Source: Cyanobacteria bacterium FACHB-471 (GTDB lineage Bacteria; Cyanobacteriota; Cyanobacteriia; Elainellales; Elainellaceae). Taken from it: DNA of 64,000 nucleotides. Below, one piece after another: positions 19,045 through 27,838 of the stretch. The translations under genes and the position numbers were made by a program. The stretch's first letter is position 1. Each line of letters starts with the position of its first letter. The notes under the pieces are model-generated. The model ran no database searches and had not been told where the DNA came from. It saw nothing but the letters and a program-made list of their open reading frames with translations. The stretch covers positions 114,295 through 178,294 of the forward strand of contig JACJOC010000085.1 in NCBI GenBank assembly GCA_014695345.1. The letters run 5' to 3'.

Positions 19045-19476
19045 AATCTGTGGTTTACTCCTGTGAGTTATTAAGTCAACAGATAGCTACACGCCATCCG
19101 TCTGTTCATGAGTTGGGTCAAGGCTGTATTGTACTATTAATGCAAGTAATTCCTAACTAGCAAGCTAGTTTTTTCAGCTATATGACTTTTTTGGTTTGCG
19201 AAGAATACAGAATTAGCTAAATTACTTGTTCTGAAAGGCAGATCTGGTAAGCTTTTTAGAGCAGGAAAGATATTTTGATTGGGGCTGACGCTCCTATCAG
19301 GCTTTCAAATCTTTTGCAATACTCTCTGTGCTAGAGCCGTTTCTTTTGCAAAAGTTTTTAGAGCAGTTGCGTGTGTTGAATTGGCGATTAGCGCTCCGCG
19401 CAACTCCGCAGGAACCGCTCCACTTTCACATAGCCCTCATTTCCTTGATTTCTTCCCAACTTTTTGCGTTAAGTCC
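19045..19476. other. Intergenic region with one copy of an inverted 35-bp repeat
   Basis: This divergent gap between futA and the Pro-rich gene should hold both promoters. Its notable element is the 35-bp repeat at 19384-19418. An open frame continues upstream of 19477 to 19279, but its translation is Cys/Phe/Ser-rich and runs through the repeat, so I treat it as untranslated. Confidence 0.5.
19384..19418 (+). repeat. 35-bp inverted repeat, left copy
   Basis: The copy begins GCGATTAGCGCTCCGCG and ends AGGAACCGC. It matches the reverse complement of 20288-20322 at 34 of 35 positions. The two copies point toward each other and enclose 869 bp that contain one whole gene. It lies 58 nt before the start codon of that gene. 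Confidence 0.85.
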
Positions 19477-20274
19477 ATGACCCAGCCGCGCCTTTGGAAA
19501 AGATTGCCCGCACCTCTACGTTTGCTGCTGCGACCCTGGTTTATCGTTTCAGTCGGGTTACATACTGTGGTGTTGCTGCTGCCGCTGCCTAATCACTCCA
19601 CGTCTGAACTGCCCATCTCTGAAGAGCCAGTTCGAATTACCCAGCTTCCTGCTTCGCCTTCGCCTACAGTCCCTTCACCTGTAGCGGTTCCATCACCACC
19701 CATATCACCATCACCAACTGTTCAAGCTGCGCCTGTGGCTCCTCGCCCCACTGCACCTGTGGCTGCGCGTCCGACTGCGCCTGCGCCCGCTTCGCCAACT
19801 CCTTCACCCCAAGCATCACCCAGCCCCGCTCCTCAGTCCAATTTGTCTGCTCCAAGCCCAACCCCTTCACCTCAGGGCACCCTAGACTCTACGCAGCCTT
19901 CTCCAACCGCTTCCCCCGCATCTTCCCCTACTCCTTCGCCAGAAATCACGGGTTCGTTTTCAGCAGAAATTCCCCACGCGGCGATTGGTGGGGAACCGGG
20001 CTGTGGCGGTCAGGAAAACTGCTGGCAAACTCAGGACACGCAGTGGCGAGCAGTCGCCAGGACACTAGAACAAGAATTAGAAAACAAAGGCTACGAGGTT
20101 GAGTCGCAGACGGATGACGAAGTTCCCGGCTTTAGAGTGTACGAAGTTTCCAAGGACGGCGAAACAGAATACCTCAATCTGCTCTCTACATTGCAGGGAA
20201 CCTTCTATGTTCTAGCTGACCAGCCGATGACCCGTGACGAGTTAGAGCAGCTAACGGAAGCGCCTAACTCGTAA
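19477..20274 (+). CDS. Pro-rich membrane-anchored protein of TonB-like layout
   Basis: The ATG at 19477 gives 265 residues. After a basic N-terminus (MTQPRLWKRLPAPLRLLLRP) comes one membrane helix (about 18-36, WFIVSVGLHTVVLLLPLP). A long spacer of Pro/Ser/Ala/Thr repeats follows (about 55-155), then a compact C-terminal domain with CGGQENCWQ, helical TLEQELENKGYEV, and a beta-rich end. The layout of anchor, Pro-rich spanner and small periplasmic domain resembles TonB-like energy-transducing proteins, but the C-terminal domain is not one I recognise as TonB. Its two cysteines may pair. The gene is enclosed by the 35-bp inverted repeats. Confidence 0.75.
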   Translation: MTQPRLWKRLPAPLRLLLRPWFIVSVGLHTVVLLLPLPNHSTSELPISEEPVRITQLPASPSPTVPSPVAVPSPPISPSPTVQAAPVAPRPTAPVAARPTAPAPASPTPSPQASPSPAPQSNLSAPSPTPSPQGTLDSTQPSPTASPASSPTPSPEITGSFSAEIPHAAIGGEPGCGGQENCWQTQDTQWRAVARTLEQELENKGYEVESQTDDEVPGFRVYEVSKDGETEYLNLLSTLQGTFYVLADQPMTRDELEQLTEAPNS

Positions 20275-20287
20275 ACTGGGTTGGGAG

Positions 20288-20322
20288 GCGGCTCCTGCGG
20301 AGTTGCGCGGAGCGCTAATCGC
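20288..20322 (-). repeat. 35-bp inverted repeat, right copy
   Basis: This is the opposite-orientation copy of the element at 19384-19418, with one difference. It lies 14 nt after the stop codon of the Pro-rich gene and abuts the stop codon of the convergent get3d-like gene, whose TAG occupies 20322-20324. Confidence 0.85.
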
Positions 20323-21512
20323 TACCCCACCTTTGCCGCATCCGCAAAGCGAATCTTCAGGTAATCTTCTTCCATTTTTGCCCCGGCAGGCTGAAGTGCT
20401 GCCAGCGCTTGAGGCAGAACCAGATTGCGCCGATGATTGCCAATTCGAATGTTTAGCTCATCTCCCGTTTTGGTCAGCTCAACTTGATCCTTGGGAATTC
20501 CCGGTAGGTAAACTTCTAGGCTGTATTGATTCTGGTCTTGCACTACCCGCAACGTTGTTTCTTTGTAGTAAACCTGCGTTGGGTCTTCATCGGCGTACAG
20601 CGTTTCCTTCAGCCGATTAAGTGCTTCCATGCCGCACATTTCCTCTGAGTAGAGCGGCACTTCTTTCACAGGCAGAGGGTGGAAGTTTTCGTGGATCTCG
20701 TGGCGATACTGCTGCTGATTTTCCTTCCACCGCTGGAAAAATGGATCAGTCACCTCGTCAGGAATGATTCGATTTGCCACAACCATATCAGTTGCCACGT
20801 TATAAAGGCTGAGGTAAGCATGGGCACGGAGCGATTCTTTAATCACCATCTTTTCAGGGTTGGTGACTAGCCGCACTGAGGTTTGAGTATTGTCAGTCAA
20901 GACTTTCTCTAACGCTTCAATCTGTTCATAAAACTCGAAGGGCGCATCCATTACTTCTTTGTTGGGCAATGAGAATCCGGCGATCGGGCGAAACAGTGGC
21001 TCTACCAGCGGACGCAACGCTACAGACATTGCCTGCAACGGCTTGTAAAACCTCCGCATATACCAACCCGCTACTTCCGGCAAGCTCAATAGCCGCAGTG
21101 CAGTTCCAGTCGGGGCAGAGTCAATAATGAGTACGTCAAATTCGCCCTCGTCATAGTGCCGCTTCATCCGCACCAGGCTAAAAATCTCGTCCATGCCAGG
21201 GAGAATGGCTAACTCTTCAGCCTCTATGCCTTCTAGCCCTCTCGCCTGCAGCACTTGAGTAATGTAACGTTTGACAGCGCCCCAGTTTCCTTCTAGCTCC
21301 ATCAACGCATCTAGCTCTGCACCCCACAGGTTAGGAGTCACCTCGCGGGGAGCGTGTTCTAGCTCTATGTCAAAGCTGTCTGCTAGGGAATGTGCCGGAT
21401 CGGTACTGAGGACGAGGGTGCGATAACCCAATTCTGCGCTACGCAGACCCGTCGCAGCTGCGACTGAGGTCTTGCCCACCCCTCCCTTACCCGTCATCAA
21501 GATTACGCGCAT
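20322..21512 (-). CDS. ArsA/Get3-family ATPase with C-terminal alpha-crystallin domain (Get3d type)
   Basis: The 396-aa ATPase has the deviant Walker A KGGVGKTS at 9-16, the switch motif [13 protein letters not shown] and [12 protein letters not shown], so it belongs to the ArsA/Get3 group. Residues from about 300 ([32 protein letters not shown]) form a small heat-shock-like alpha-crystallin domain. This combination marks the Get3d branch known from cyanobacteria and plastids, which likely handles hydrophobic clients; its true cargo is unsettled. The arsenite-binding cysteines of ArsA are lacking. The start lies 46 bp from the DUF2358 gene upstream on the same strand, suggesting one transcript. 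Confidence 0.9.
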   Translation of the reverse strand: MRVILMTGKGGVGKTSVAAATGLRSAELGYRTLVLSTDPAHSLADSFDIELEHAPREVTPNLWGAELDALMELEGNWGAVKRYITQVLQARGLEGIEAEELAILPGMDEIFSLVRMKRHYDEGEFDVLIIDSAPTGTALRLLSLPEVAGWYMRRFYKPLQAMSVALRPLVEPLFRPIAGFSLPNKEVMDAPFEFYEQIEALEKVLTDNTQTSVRLVTNPEKMVIKESLRAHAYLSLYNVATDMVVANRIIPDEVTDPFFQRWKENQQQYRHEIHENFHPLPVKEVPLYSEEMCGMEALNRLKETLYADEDPTQVYYKETTLRVVQDQNQYSLEVYLPGIPKDQVELTKTGDELNIRIGNHRRNLVLPQALAALQPAGAKMEEDYLKIRFADAAKVG

Positions 21513-21558
21513 GGATAATCGAACCCACCTAAGAAACGACTCAAATATTTACGTTCTT

Positions 21559-21984
21559 TTAATCTATCGGTTTTTCTTCGGTGCGGTTCGCGCTGGGGGA
21601 TTTGTCTTTGGGAAAAAAGTGTTGCTTCACGACATCCAGTCGGGAGCAGTGCCAGTAATCGATGTGAGCACAGATTAAGCCGTCCTGGTTAAGCTCTAGT
21701 TCACTCCAGCCGGCGATCGCAATTCTCGGCTTCCAGGGCAAAGGCGTATTCCAACTCAGCGTCCACTCAGTTCTAATCTGATTTCCCATTTGCTGAATCT
21801 GATGCAAATCCATTTTGGGATTGATAAACCAGGTGTCGATGAAACCAATCATTAGTTTGTAGCGATCGCACCCCCGAAACTGATTCATCGGGTCTTTGAA
21901 GTAAACATCTCCCGCATAAAGACTATAGGTTTGGTCTTTAGGAAACCTGCTGTAGTCATCTTTAAGCGTTTCAACAATATTCAT
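21559..21984 (-). CDS. DUF2358 NTF2-like family protein
   Basis: The 141-aa protein looks like the DUF2358 family found in cyanobacteria and plants, with an NTF2-like fold. Segments seen are LKDDYSRFPKDQTYSLYAGDVYFKDP at the N-terminus, FRGCDRYKLMIGFI, and the beta-sheet part WTLSWNTPLPWKPRIAIAGWSEL. No catalytic residues can be named and the family function is unknown. The ATG at 21984 is chosen; a GTG one codon upstream is also possible. It precedes the Get3d gene by 46 bp and is probably co-transcribed with it, which suggests a link to membrane-protein or stress handling. Confidence 0.8.
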   Translation of the reverse strand: MNIVETLKDDYSRFPKDQTYSLYAGDVYFKDPMNQFRGCDRYKLMIGFIDTWFINPKMDLHQIQQMGNQIRTEWTLSWNTPLPWKPRIAIAGWSELELNQDGLICAHIDYWHCSRLDVVKQHFFPKDKSPSANRTEEKPID

Positions 21985-22043
21985 CACTACTACTGTCCCT
22001 ACTCCTGTTACAGCAAAACTTTGTTTTATGCATAGTTGTCCGT

Positions 22044-22457
22044 CTACTCCACCAAATCAACCAAAACCTCAATTACAAACGGATTCCCTTGAGTGATCAC
22101 TGGATAAGCTGAGCAATTTCTTAAAACAACTCTCCCTTCCGTAGTAACTTGCGCCTGGATTGCGTAGAGATGATCAGAGCGAATTTGGTCGGAATTGTAG
22201 GGTACTTCAAATGCAATGGGAAGTTGATCAGGGTCGGTAATAGTTTGTCGAGCGATGATGCTGGATTCTACATCTTGTCGAGGCGATACGTCTAAGAGCG
22301 TGATGTAGGCGATCGCTCCTTCAGGAAGTGCAACGCCTGGAGCAGAAATCAGGGTTCCACTCACTTTGTTAAGTTCTAATGGAAGTGAGTTTGAAGTTAA
22401 TCCAATTAGCACTAAAAGACTTAGCGTAGTAGCACAAACTACTCCTAAACTCTGCAT
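22044..22457 (-). CDS. YbaY/YscW-like secreted protein
   Basis: The 137-aa protein starts with a hydrophobic export signal (about 1-25, LGVVCATTLSLLVLIGLTSNSLP). The remainder is a beta-sandwich of the YbaY/YscW type, shown by KVSGTLISAPGVALPEGAIAYITLLDVS, a middle with ARQTITDPDQLPIAFEVPY, and YAIQAQVTTEGRVVLRNCSAYPVIT. Proteins of this family sit in the envelope, and their function is not established. One cysteine near residue 8 is not in a clear lipobox. It is upstream of DUF2358-get3d on the same strand, 59 bp away. Confidence 0.75.
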   Translation of the reverse strand: MQSLGVVCATTLSLLVLIGLTSNSLPLELNKVSGTLISAPGVALPEGAIAYITLLDVSPRQDVESSIIARQTITDPDQLPIAFEVPYNSDQIRSDHLYAIQAQVTTEGRVVLRNCSAYPVITQGNPFVIEVLVDLVE

Positions 22458-22793
22458 ATCTAGCCCTTCATATACAACAATTTATACCTGGAAATCAAAA
22501 ATCAGGAGCTTACTTTTTACTGGATCAAAACATAGCAATTTTATAGCACTCCTCTAAGTTCGAATGCTAAACCTTTGACTTTTCAAAGAAGTCAGAGATC
22601 TGATTTCTGAAGGTAAATCGTAATTGCTATGCGCCCCTATATAAACTTTTCATGAACTGTAGTAGAAGTTACGAAAGTATCTGCGAATGGAACTTAACTT
22701 CAAGCTACAGAGCATTTTTCTCCATCCAAGCTAATCTCTTCTCCTTAACTTTAACTGAATCTATCTTTAGAGGTACTCTTAAAAACTTCATTT
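22458..22793. other. Intergenic region
   Basis: I see no gene, repeat or clear structured RNA in this AT-rich stretch between the YbaY-like gene and the small frame at 22794. Confidence 0.35.
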
Positions 22794-22970
22794 ATGATCG
22801 GCGTAAAATACCGTCCTAAAAATGTTTTCTGGAAGACTTCTAAAGAAGATCAAGATATTGCCTTTGAGCAATTGTTTTGTCATGGAAAAGTTGAGTTTAA
22901 CCGAGTTAAACAGATTCAACTTGCTCACGTTACCTCAATTAATTCTTATCAGCCCCCGTTAAATCTGTAG
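22794..22970 (+). CDS. Possible small protein (58 aa)
   Basis: An ATG frame codes for 58 residues beginning MIGVKYRPKNVFWKTSKEDQD, with mixed charged and aromatic residues (AFEQLFCHGKVEFNRVKQIQLAHVTS). It ends 25 bp before the amidase start on the same strand. The composition is protein-like, but there is no clear ribosome site and I know no family. It could be a leader frame or chance. Confidence 0.3.
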   Translation: MIGVKYRPKNVFWKTSKEDQDIAFEQLFCHGKVEFNRVKQIQLAHVTSINSYQPPLNL

Positions 22971-22995
22971 TAATCAAGTAAGGATGTGATACTTA

Positions 22996-24747
22996 ATGAC
23001 TAGATGCTTTCAGAAAGCCGTTTTGGTGGCAACTCCATCTCTATTACTAGGACTCATTTCAATAGCCGCAGAAGCAGCAACGTTCTCGGTTCCGCTGGAT
23101 GAAGCAACGATTCTGGATGTGAGTGCCGCATTTAGTGAAGGAACGCTGACGAGCAGCGAACTGACGCAGATGTACCTTGACCGCATTGCTGAGTTTGACC
23201 AGGCTGGCCCCACTATCAACTCAGTTGCGTATCTGAATCCTGATGCCCTTGAAGATGCAGCAGCGTTAGATGAGTTGCGATCGCAAGGAACCGTATTAGG
23301 TCCACTGCACGGCATTCCTGTTCTGATCAAAGATTCCTATGACGTAGAAGGACTGCCTACTACTAATGGGGTCGAAGTTTTCAAATCGCTCATTGCCCCA
23401 GATGATGCTTTTTCGGTGAGCAAACTGCGCGAAGCTGGAGCAGTCATTCTGGGTAAAGCAAACATGAGCACCTGGGCCTTTTCCTACGACGGCATCAGCG
23501 AAGCATATGGCCCAGTGATCAATCCCTATGCTCCCGATCGCACTCCAGGTGGTTCTAGTAGCGGATCGGGGGCAGCGATCGCCGCTGGCTTTGCCATGTT
23601 TGCAATGGGCGGTGAAACGGGCGGCTCAATTCGAGTACCCAGCGCTCACAATTCACTGGTGGGACTCAAGCCCAGCGCCGGACTCATCTCAGTAGATGGC
23701 ACATGGCCCTTGGTCGCAGAGCGAGACGCAGTTGGGCCAATGGCAAAATCGGTTGCAGATGTAGCCTTCGCAATGGAAGCACTGGTTGATTTTGACCCCA
23801 ACAATATTTGGAACCCATACATTCCAGAAATTCCTGAATCCCCCGATTACAGCAGGGCTCTAGATGATACTTCCCTGGAAGGGATAGTGTTGGGTTTGCC
23901 CCGTTCTTATATTGGCAAGGGTGATCCGGCTAAGGGTGAAAGTTTCCCGCTAGACCCCCAAATTTCTGAGGCATTTGAGCAAGCCAAACGGGACTTGAGA
24001 GCACAAGGCGCAACTTTAGTTGAGGTTGATATTCCGGCTCACGAAACCTGGTTTATTGACTACTTGGTGAATGGCAATCCACCTTACGACTATCCCACCG
24101 ACAGTTCGCGTAACCTTCAAAGTCGAGCCTATTACTATGAGCAACTAATCAAGAGTTACGACGACGATGAGATTAACTCCTTTGTTGATTTGCTCGACAT
24201 TTTGCCAGAGGACTATGAATTCTACGATTACGTCAAACAGGTTGCCGATACGATCGCTGCAGGAGATGCTAAACCCTGGGAAGATTTGCCGCTTGTAGAT
24301 CAGGCGTTGGAGGCGATCGCCAAACTACGAACTTTAGAATACGAAGACTTTATGGAAGCAAAGGGAATTGACGCATTCGTCTTCCCGACCCTCAACTATC
24401 TTGCACCGCCGCAAGGAGAAGAGGCAAACGAAGTTTATGCAACCTATGGCAGCCTTCCTGCGCGGTTCGAAGCCAACATTTTAGGCTTACCAGGAATTAC
24501 CGTGCCAATGGGCTATTCCAAAGAAGGAATTCCCATGTCGCTAGAGTTTATGGGCAATTATTTTGGCGAGGCAGAAATTATTGGCTATGCCTACGACTAC
24601 GAGCAAGCCACGATGCTGCGCCGTCCGCCCGTCCTTGTGCCAGAGCCAGCTACGGTGTCTGCTTTGGTGGTAGTTGGGCTGAGTGCTTTTGGCTTGAAGC
24701 GTAAACGCAGTCAGAATAATTTGGGAGTAAGAAAGAACATCCTCTAA
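22996..24747 (+). CDS. Amidase-signature enzyme with PEP-CTERM sorting signal
   Basis: The 583-aa exported protein has a Sec signal (1-28) and an amidase-signature domain (about 45-540). The Ser-Ser-Lys triad is visible: Lys112 in PVLIKDSYDV, the Gly/Ser loop GGSSSGSGAA at 185-194, and Ser211 in GGETGGSIRVPS. The family hydrolyses amides such as amino-acid amides or related small substrates. The C-terminus has VPEP, a hydrophobic helix (ATVSALVVVGLSAFGL) and basic KRKR, a PEP-CTERM tag for sorting by an exosortase. AAGGA stands upstream of the ATG. An exosortase should exist elsewhere in the genome; none is in this window. Confidence 0.9.
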   Translation: MTRCFQKAVLVATPSLLLGLISIAAEAATFSVPLDEATILDVSAAFSEGTLTSSELTQMYLDRIAEFDQAGPTINSVAYLNPDALEDAAALDELRSQGTVLGPLHGIPVLIKDSYDVEGLPTTNGVEVFKSLIAPDDAFSVSKLREAGAVILGKANMSTWAFSYDGISEAYGPVINPYAPDRTPGGSSSGSGAAIAAGFAMFAMGGETGGSIRVPSAHNSLVGLKPSAGLISVDGTWPLVAERDAVGPMAKSVADVAFAMEALVDFDPNNIWNPYIPEIPESPDYSRALDDTSLEGIVLGLPRSYIGKGDPAKGESFPLDPQISEAFEQAKRDLRAQGATLVEVDIPAHETWFIDYLVNGNPPYDYPTDSSRNLQSRAYYYEQLIKSYDDDEINSFVDLLDILPEDYEFYDYVKQVADTIAAGDAKPWEDLPLVDQALEAIAKLRTLEYEDFMEAKGIDAFVFPTLNYLAPPQGEEANEVYATYGSLPARFEANILGLPGITVPMGYSKEGIPMSLEFMGNYFGEAEIIGYAYDYEQATMLRRPPVLVPEPATVSALVVVGLSAFGLKRKRSQNNLGVRKNIL

Positions 24748-24785
24748 TCCTTTGTTGTAGAAGATTTCTCGCAAACAAGATACCT

Positions 24786-24851
24786 GTAAGGGCAGGTTTA
24801 GCATTAAAGCTGTCGCTCAACTGCAGAGATTTTGGCAAAACCTGCCCCTAC
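24786..24851. repeat. GTAGGGGC-type hairpin repeat, copy 3
   Basis: GTAAGGGCAGGTTT (24786-24799) pairs with AAACCTGCCCCTAC (24838-24851), with one mismatch, across a 38-nt spacer. It lies between the convergent amidase and phosphodiester glycosidase genes and may end both transcripts. Confidence 0.65.
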
Positions 24852-24921
24852 CTGAGGGTAAACTTTTTCTTAGCGATCTCCTTACGGCTCAATCCTTTAC
24901 TGCGATCGCCAAACCCATCAA

Positions 24922-25854
24922 CTACGAATTCTCACGAACTAGCAACACCGACTTAACCGATCGCACGACGGGATCGCCTGCTTCATCGACCTTGCCATAA
25001 ACCGCTTCACCACCGAAATAAAAGGATGCTGATCCGCCACCATCCAGGTTCATCGCCTGCTCAGCACCTAGATTTTTAAGGCAATCGGCTAGCTCTGACA
25101 AAGACATTCCAGAATTAGCGGGTGCTTCAGGTTGTTGAGCTACCATTGCAAGAATAATGTTGCCTTCACGGGTGATTCCCACCGCAGATCTGGCATTGGG
25201 GCGTTCTATTCCTAATGGATCGCGCAAAATTTGACCATCAACCATGTGCCAAAATCCTTCCTGCACGGAAGTGAGTTCTGGCAACAAGCGAGGTCCACCT
25301 CCCAATGCACTCAGTAATTCACAATCCGGTGGCGCAGCTTGTTCGTGTAAGGCAATGTCGTAGCGAATCGTTTGCCTACAGCGATATTGACGCAATTCAG
25401 TTCGGTTAAAAATTTTGTCTAAGTAAGGAATGAGTTGAGGATTGCTGACTAGCAGCTCGTCATCTCGCGGATCGGCAACCTGTTCGCCATTTAGCACAAC
25501 ATATGAAGTCGATTTCAGATTTTCAGGGTCAAAAAAGCCGCCATTGATGGCAGCGATCGCCCCATATTCCACCGCAAATTCTTCGATCGTATTGGCAGAA
25601 GGAGCGATCGCCGGAACAACCGTAAACCGCTCCCCCGTAGGAATCAGCAGTGTATGCACAATGCTCTGGGGCAGCGTATACACCTCGTACTGCAGTTCAC
25701 TCACCGGAACGGTAGAAGGTACAGGTTCCGACTGGGCAGGGAGTTCTGGCACAACAGGTTGAGATGCCCACAGGTTTAGCGAAACAACCACAAACAGCAG
25801 AAACCCAAAACCTGCCAGCGCTATTGCAGTCAGCCACTTTTTTCTCACATCCAA
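24922..25854 (-). CDS. NAGPA-family phosphodiester glycosidase, membrane-anchored
   Basis: The 310-aa protein has an N-terminal membrane anchor or signal (7-30, LTAIALAGFGFLLFVVVSLNLW), a short Pro-rich spacer, and a phosphodiester glycosidase (DUF2233) domain. Motifs seen are AINGGFFDPEN, RSAVGITREGNIIL and the C-terminal AMNLDGGGSASFYF, all typical of the fold of the GlcNAc-1-phosphodiester uncovering enzyme. In bacteria it is linked to envelope polysaccharides, but the substrate here is unknown. Several cysteines (RQYRCRQT, PPDCELL, ADCLKNL) could form disulfides. The first start is TTG at 25854, with a GTG two codons in as alternative. Confidence 0.85.
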   Translation of the reverse strand: MDVRKKWLTAIALAGFGFLLFVVVSLNLWASQPVVPELPAQSEPVPSTVPVSELQYEVYTLPQSIVHTLLIPTGERFTVVPAIAPSANTIEEFAVEYGAIAAINGGFFDPENLKSTSYVVLNGEQVADPRDDELLVSNPQLIPYLDKIFNRTELRQYRCRQTIRYDIALHEQAAPPDCELLSALGGGPRLLPELTSVQEGFWHMVDGQILRDPLGIERPNARSAVGITREGNIILAMVAQQPEAPANSGMSLSELADCLKNLGAEQAMNLDGGGSASFYFGGEAVYGKVDEAGDPVVRSVKSVLLVRENS

Positions 25855-25959
25855 CTCTAAAAATTATTCTTGAGCTAATTGTTCTTTATTGCTCTCCTCC
25901 CAACCGGAGGAACCCATGAAGGTATGCCAATCCTTCACCATAGAAGCTATAGAGCGGTT

Positions 25960-27240
25960 TTATCCTTCATCTTTACTCTCACCTTTCCACTGCGGGTTGG
26001 GTGGCTCTGTATGAGCTAACAGTTTTCCTCGGGAAATGACATAGCGGACGGTAGCACGACGACGGATAGCATCATAGCGATCGCCCGCATCCAGCACAAT
26101 TAAGTTTGCGGGTTTGCCCACCTCAACGCCGTACTGATCTTCAATGTGCAATGTCTTTGCACCGTGCCAGGTAATCATGTTGTAGCAAGCATCAATTTCT
26201 GGAGTGCCCGTCATCTGACAAACGTGAACTGCCATGCTTGCCACATCTAGCATGTTGCCTGTACCTAAGCTATACCAGGGATCTTGAACACAATCGTGAC
26301 CCAAGCTAACGTTTTGTCCCTGCTGCCAGAGTTCCTTGACTCGCGTTACGCCACGTCGTTTGGGGTAGGTGTCTGCCCGTCCCTGCAATGTGATGTTAAT
26401 CAACGGATTAGCGATGAAGTTGATTGGTGTGCGCTGCAAAAAGCCCAATAGCTTGAAGGCATAGGCGTTGTTGTAAGAGCCAAAAGCAGTGGTGTGGCTG
26501 GCAGTTACCCGTGACCCCATATCTGTCCGCAGGGCACAAGCAGCGACGACTTCCAAAAAGCGAGACTGATCGTCATCAATCTCGTCACAGTGAATGTCAA
26601 TAAGGCGATCGTACTTTTGCGCTAGTTCAAAGATGCGGTGAATTGATCGCACCCCATCTTCACGGGTTAGTTCGTAGTGGGGAATGCCACCGACTACATC
26701 AACGCCCAATCTCAGCGCTTCTTCCATCAGTTCTTCGTTCTTAGCCCCGCCGTACACGCCATCTTGCGGAAAGGCGACCACTTGCAGCGTGATCCAGTCT
26801 TTCACTTCTTCACGGACTTCTAGCAAACCTTTGAGCGCAATTAGGTTTTGTTCGCTTACGTCAGCATGGCTGCGGACAAATAGCACTCCCTGCATCGCCT
26901 GCTGCTTGAGGGTGGCGATCGCCCGTTGCTTCACGTCTTCTATCGTTAATGATTGCTTGCGATCGCGCCAAATCTCAATGCCTTCAAACAACGTGCCGCT
27001 TTGATTCCAGCGAGGCTCCCCCGCTGTCAGGGCAGAATCCAGGTGAATATGCGACTCTACAAATGGCGGACTGACCATTTGCTCCTGAATATCTAGCTCT
27101 AGCTGAGCCGACTGGTCAAGGTGAGGGGCGATCGCCACAATCCTTCCAGCCTGAATGGCAATATCAACCGTTTCAGTAGGCTGATCAAGATGAATTAACC
27201 GACAGCGACGCAGCAGCAGATCAAGGACTTGTGAAGACAT
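25960..27240 (-). CDS. codA: Cytosine deaminase (CodA-type amidohydrolase)
   Basis: The 426-aa metalloenzyme deaminates cytosine to uracil or a related base. Motifs follow E. coli CodA closely: FVESHIHLDSALTAGEPRWNQSGTLFEG (metal-binding HxH), HCDEIDDDQSRF, ASHTTAFGSYNNAYA, NPLINITLQGRADTYPKRRG, and LGHDCVQDPWYSLGTGNM with the metal-binding Asp. The length matches. I start at the ATG at 27240 (MSSQVLDLL), which follows GGGAAA; a TTG at 27270 would add ten residues. No CodB permease is beside it. A small conserved gene lies 53 bp upstream. Confidence 0.92.
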   Translation of the reverse strand: MSSQVLDLLLRRCRLIHLDQPTETVDIAIQAGRIVAIAPHLDQSAQLELDIQEQMVSPPFVESHIHLDSALTAGEPRWNQSGTLFEGIEIWRDRKQSLTIEDVKQRAIATLKQQAMQGVLFVRSHADVSEQNLIALKGLLEVREEVKDWITLQVVAFPQDGVYGGAKNEELMEEALRLGVDVVGGIPHYELTREDGVRSIHRIFELAQKYDRLIDIHCDEIDDDQSRFLEVVAACALRTDMGSRVTASHTTAFGSYNNAYAFKLLGFLQRTPINFIANPLINITLQGRADTYPKRRGVTRVKELWQQGQNVSLGHDCVQDPWYSLGTGNMLDVASMAVHVCQMTGTPEIDACYNMITWHGAKTLHIEDQYGVEVGKPANLIVLDAGDRYDAIRRRATVRYVISRGKLLAHTEPPNPQWKGESKDEG

Positions 27241-27292
27241 AATTTCCCAGCTTCCAATCAGCCTGGTCAACAGTCAGACCAACCTCTTCACT

Positions 27293-27493
27293 TTAATCCA
27301 CAACCTTCAAAAGTCCGCTGCGCAGTCCATCAAAAACTCGGTTCACCTGAATTTGATCATCATGGCTGAGCCGTACTTTAGACAAAGCTGTAGACATAAA
27401 GCGGCGCTGGTCAGCCCGGGTGATCTTACGAGAGGAGAGAATCTTCTCAACCAATTGAGCAATGTCCGATTGAGGCTTAATTTGAGCAGACAT
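27293..27493 (-). CDS. Small conserved cyanobacterial protein (66 aa)
   Basis: Starting at the ATG at 27493, the protein is 66 residues beginning MSAQIKPQSDIAQLVEKILSSRKITRADQ and ending VNRVFDGLRSGLLKVVD. It is helical, soluble and highly charged, and I recognise it as a small protein widely conserved in cyanobacteria with no known role. A frame extending ten residues upstream uses a poorer start. It lies upstream of codA on the same strand and might be co-transcribed. Confidence 0.75.
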   Translation of the reverse strand: MSAQIKPQSDIAQLVEKILSSRKITRADQRRFMSTALSKVRLSHDDQIQVNRVFDGLRSGLLKVVD

Positions 27494-27838
27494 AGGAGTT
27501 AGGGGAATCAATATGAGAAGCATTAAGGTATGTAACTAATATGTGATGTTGTGCAAGATGACGAGGTGAGTCGACAGACAGAGATTGGGGGTAGCAGCGC
27601 TTAACCCTGATGGCAGACTGCTGAAAACGAGTGACTAATCTCAGCAAGAAGAGTGATCCTGGTCACTCTCTAAATTTTTGAATAAAGTTAAGTAAGCTAC
27701 TGAATTTGTCTACCAGAAGCTAGATGCTCAATAAGCAATGATGTATATCAGGTTTTAGTGCGTTGGCTAGAGATTGGTGCAGTCTACCTCCGTTGTTTCT
27801 GCTTAAAGTGCGGTTAATGTTAGCTTCAAGCAATATGT
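27494..27838. other. Intergenic region between divergent genes
   Basis: This stretch should hold the promoters for the small gene to the left and the sensor kinase to the right. I see no small gene, strong hairpin or repeat. Confidence 0.35.

Noticed and set aside
19279..19476. Upstream extension of the Pro-rich protein
   Set aside because: The added 66 residues run through the 35-bp repeat and look random; the ATG at 19477 gives a normal basic N-terminus and anchor.
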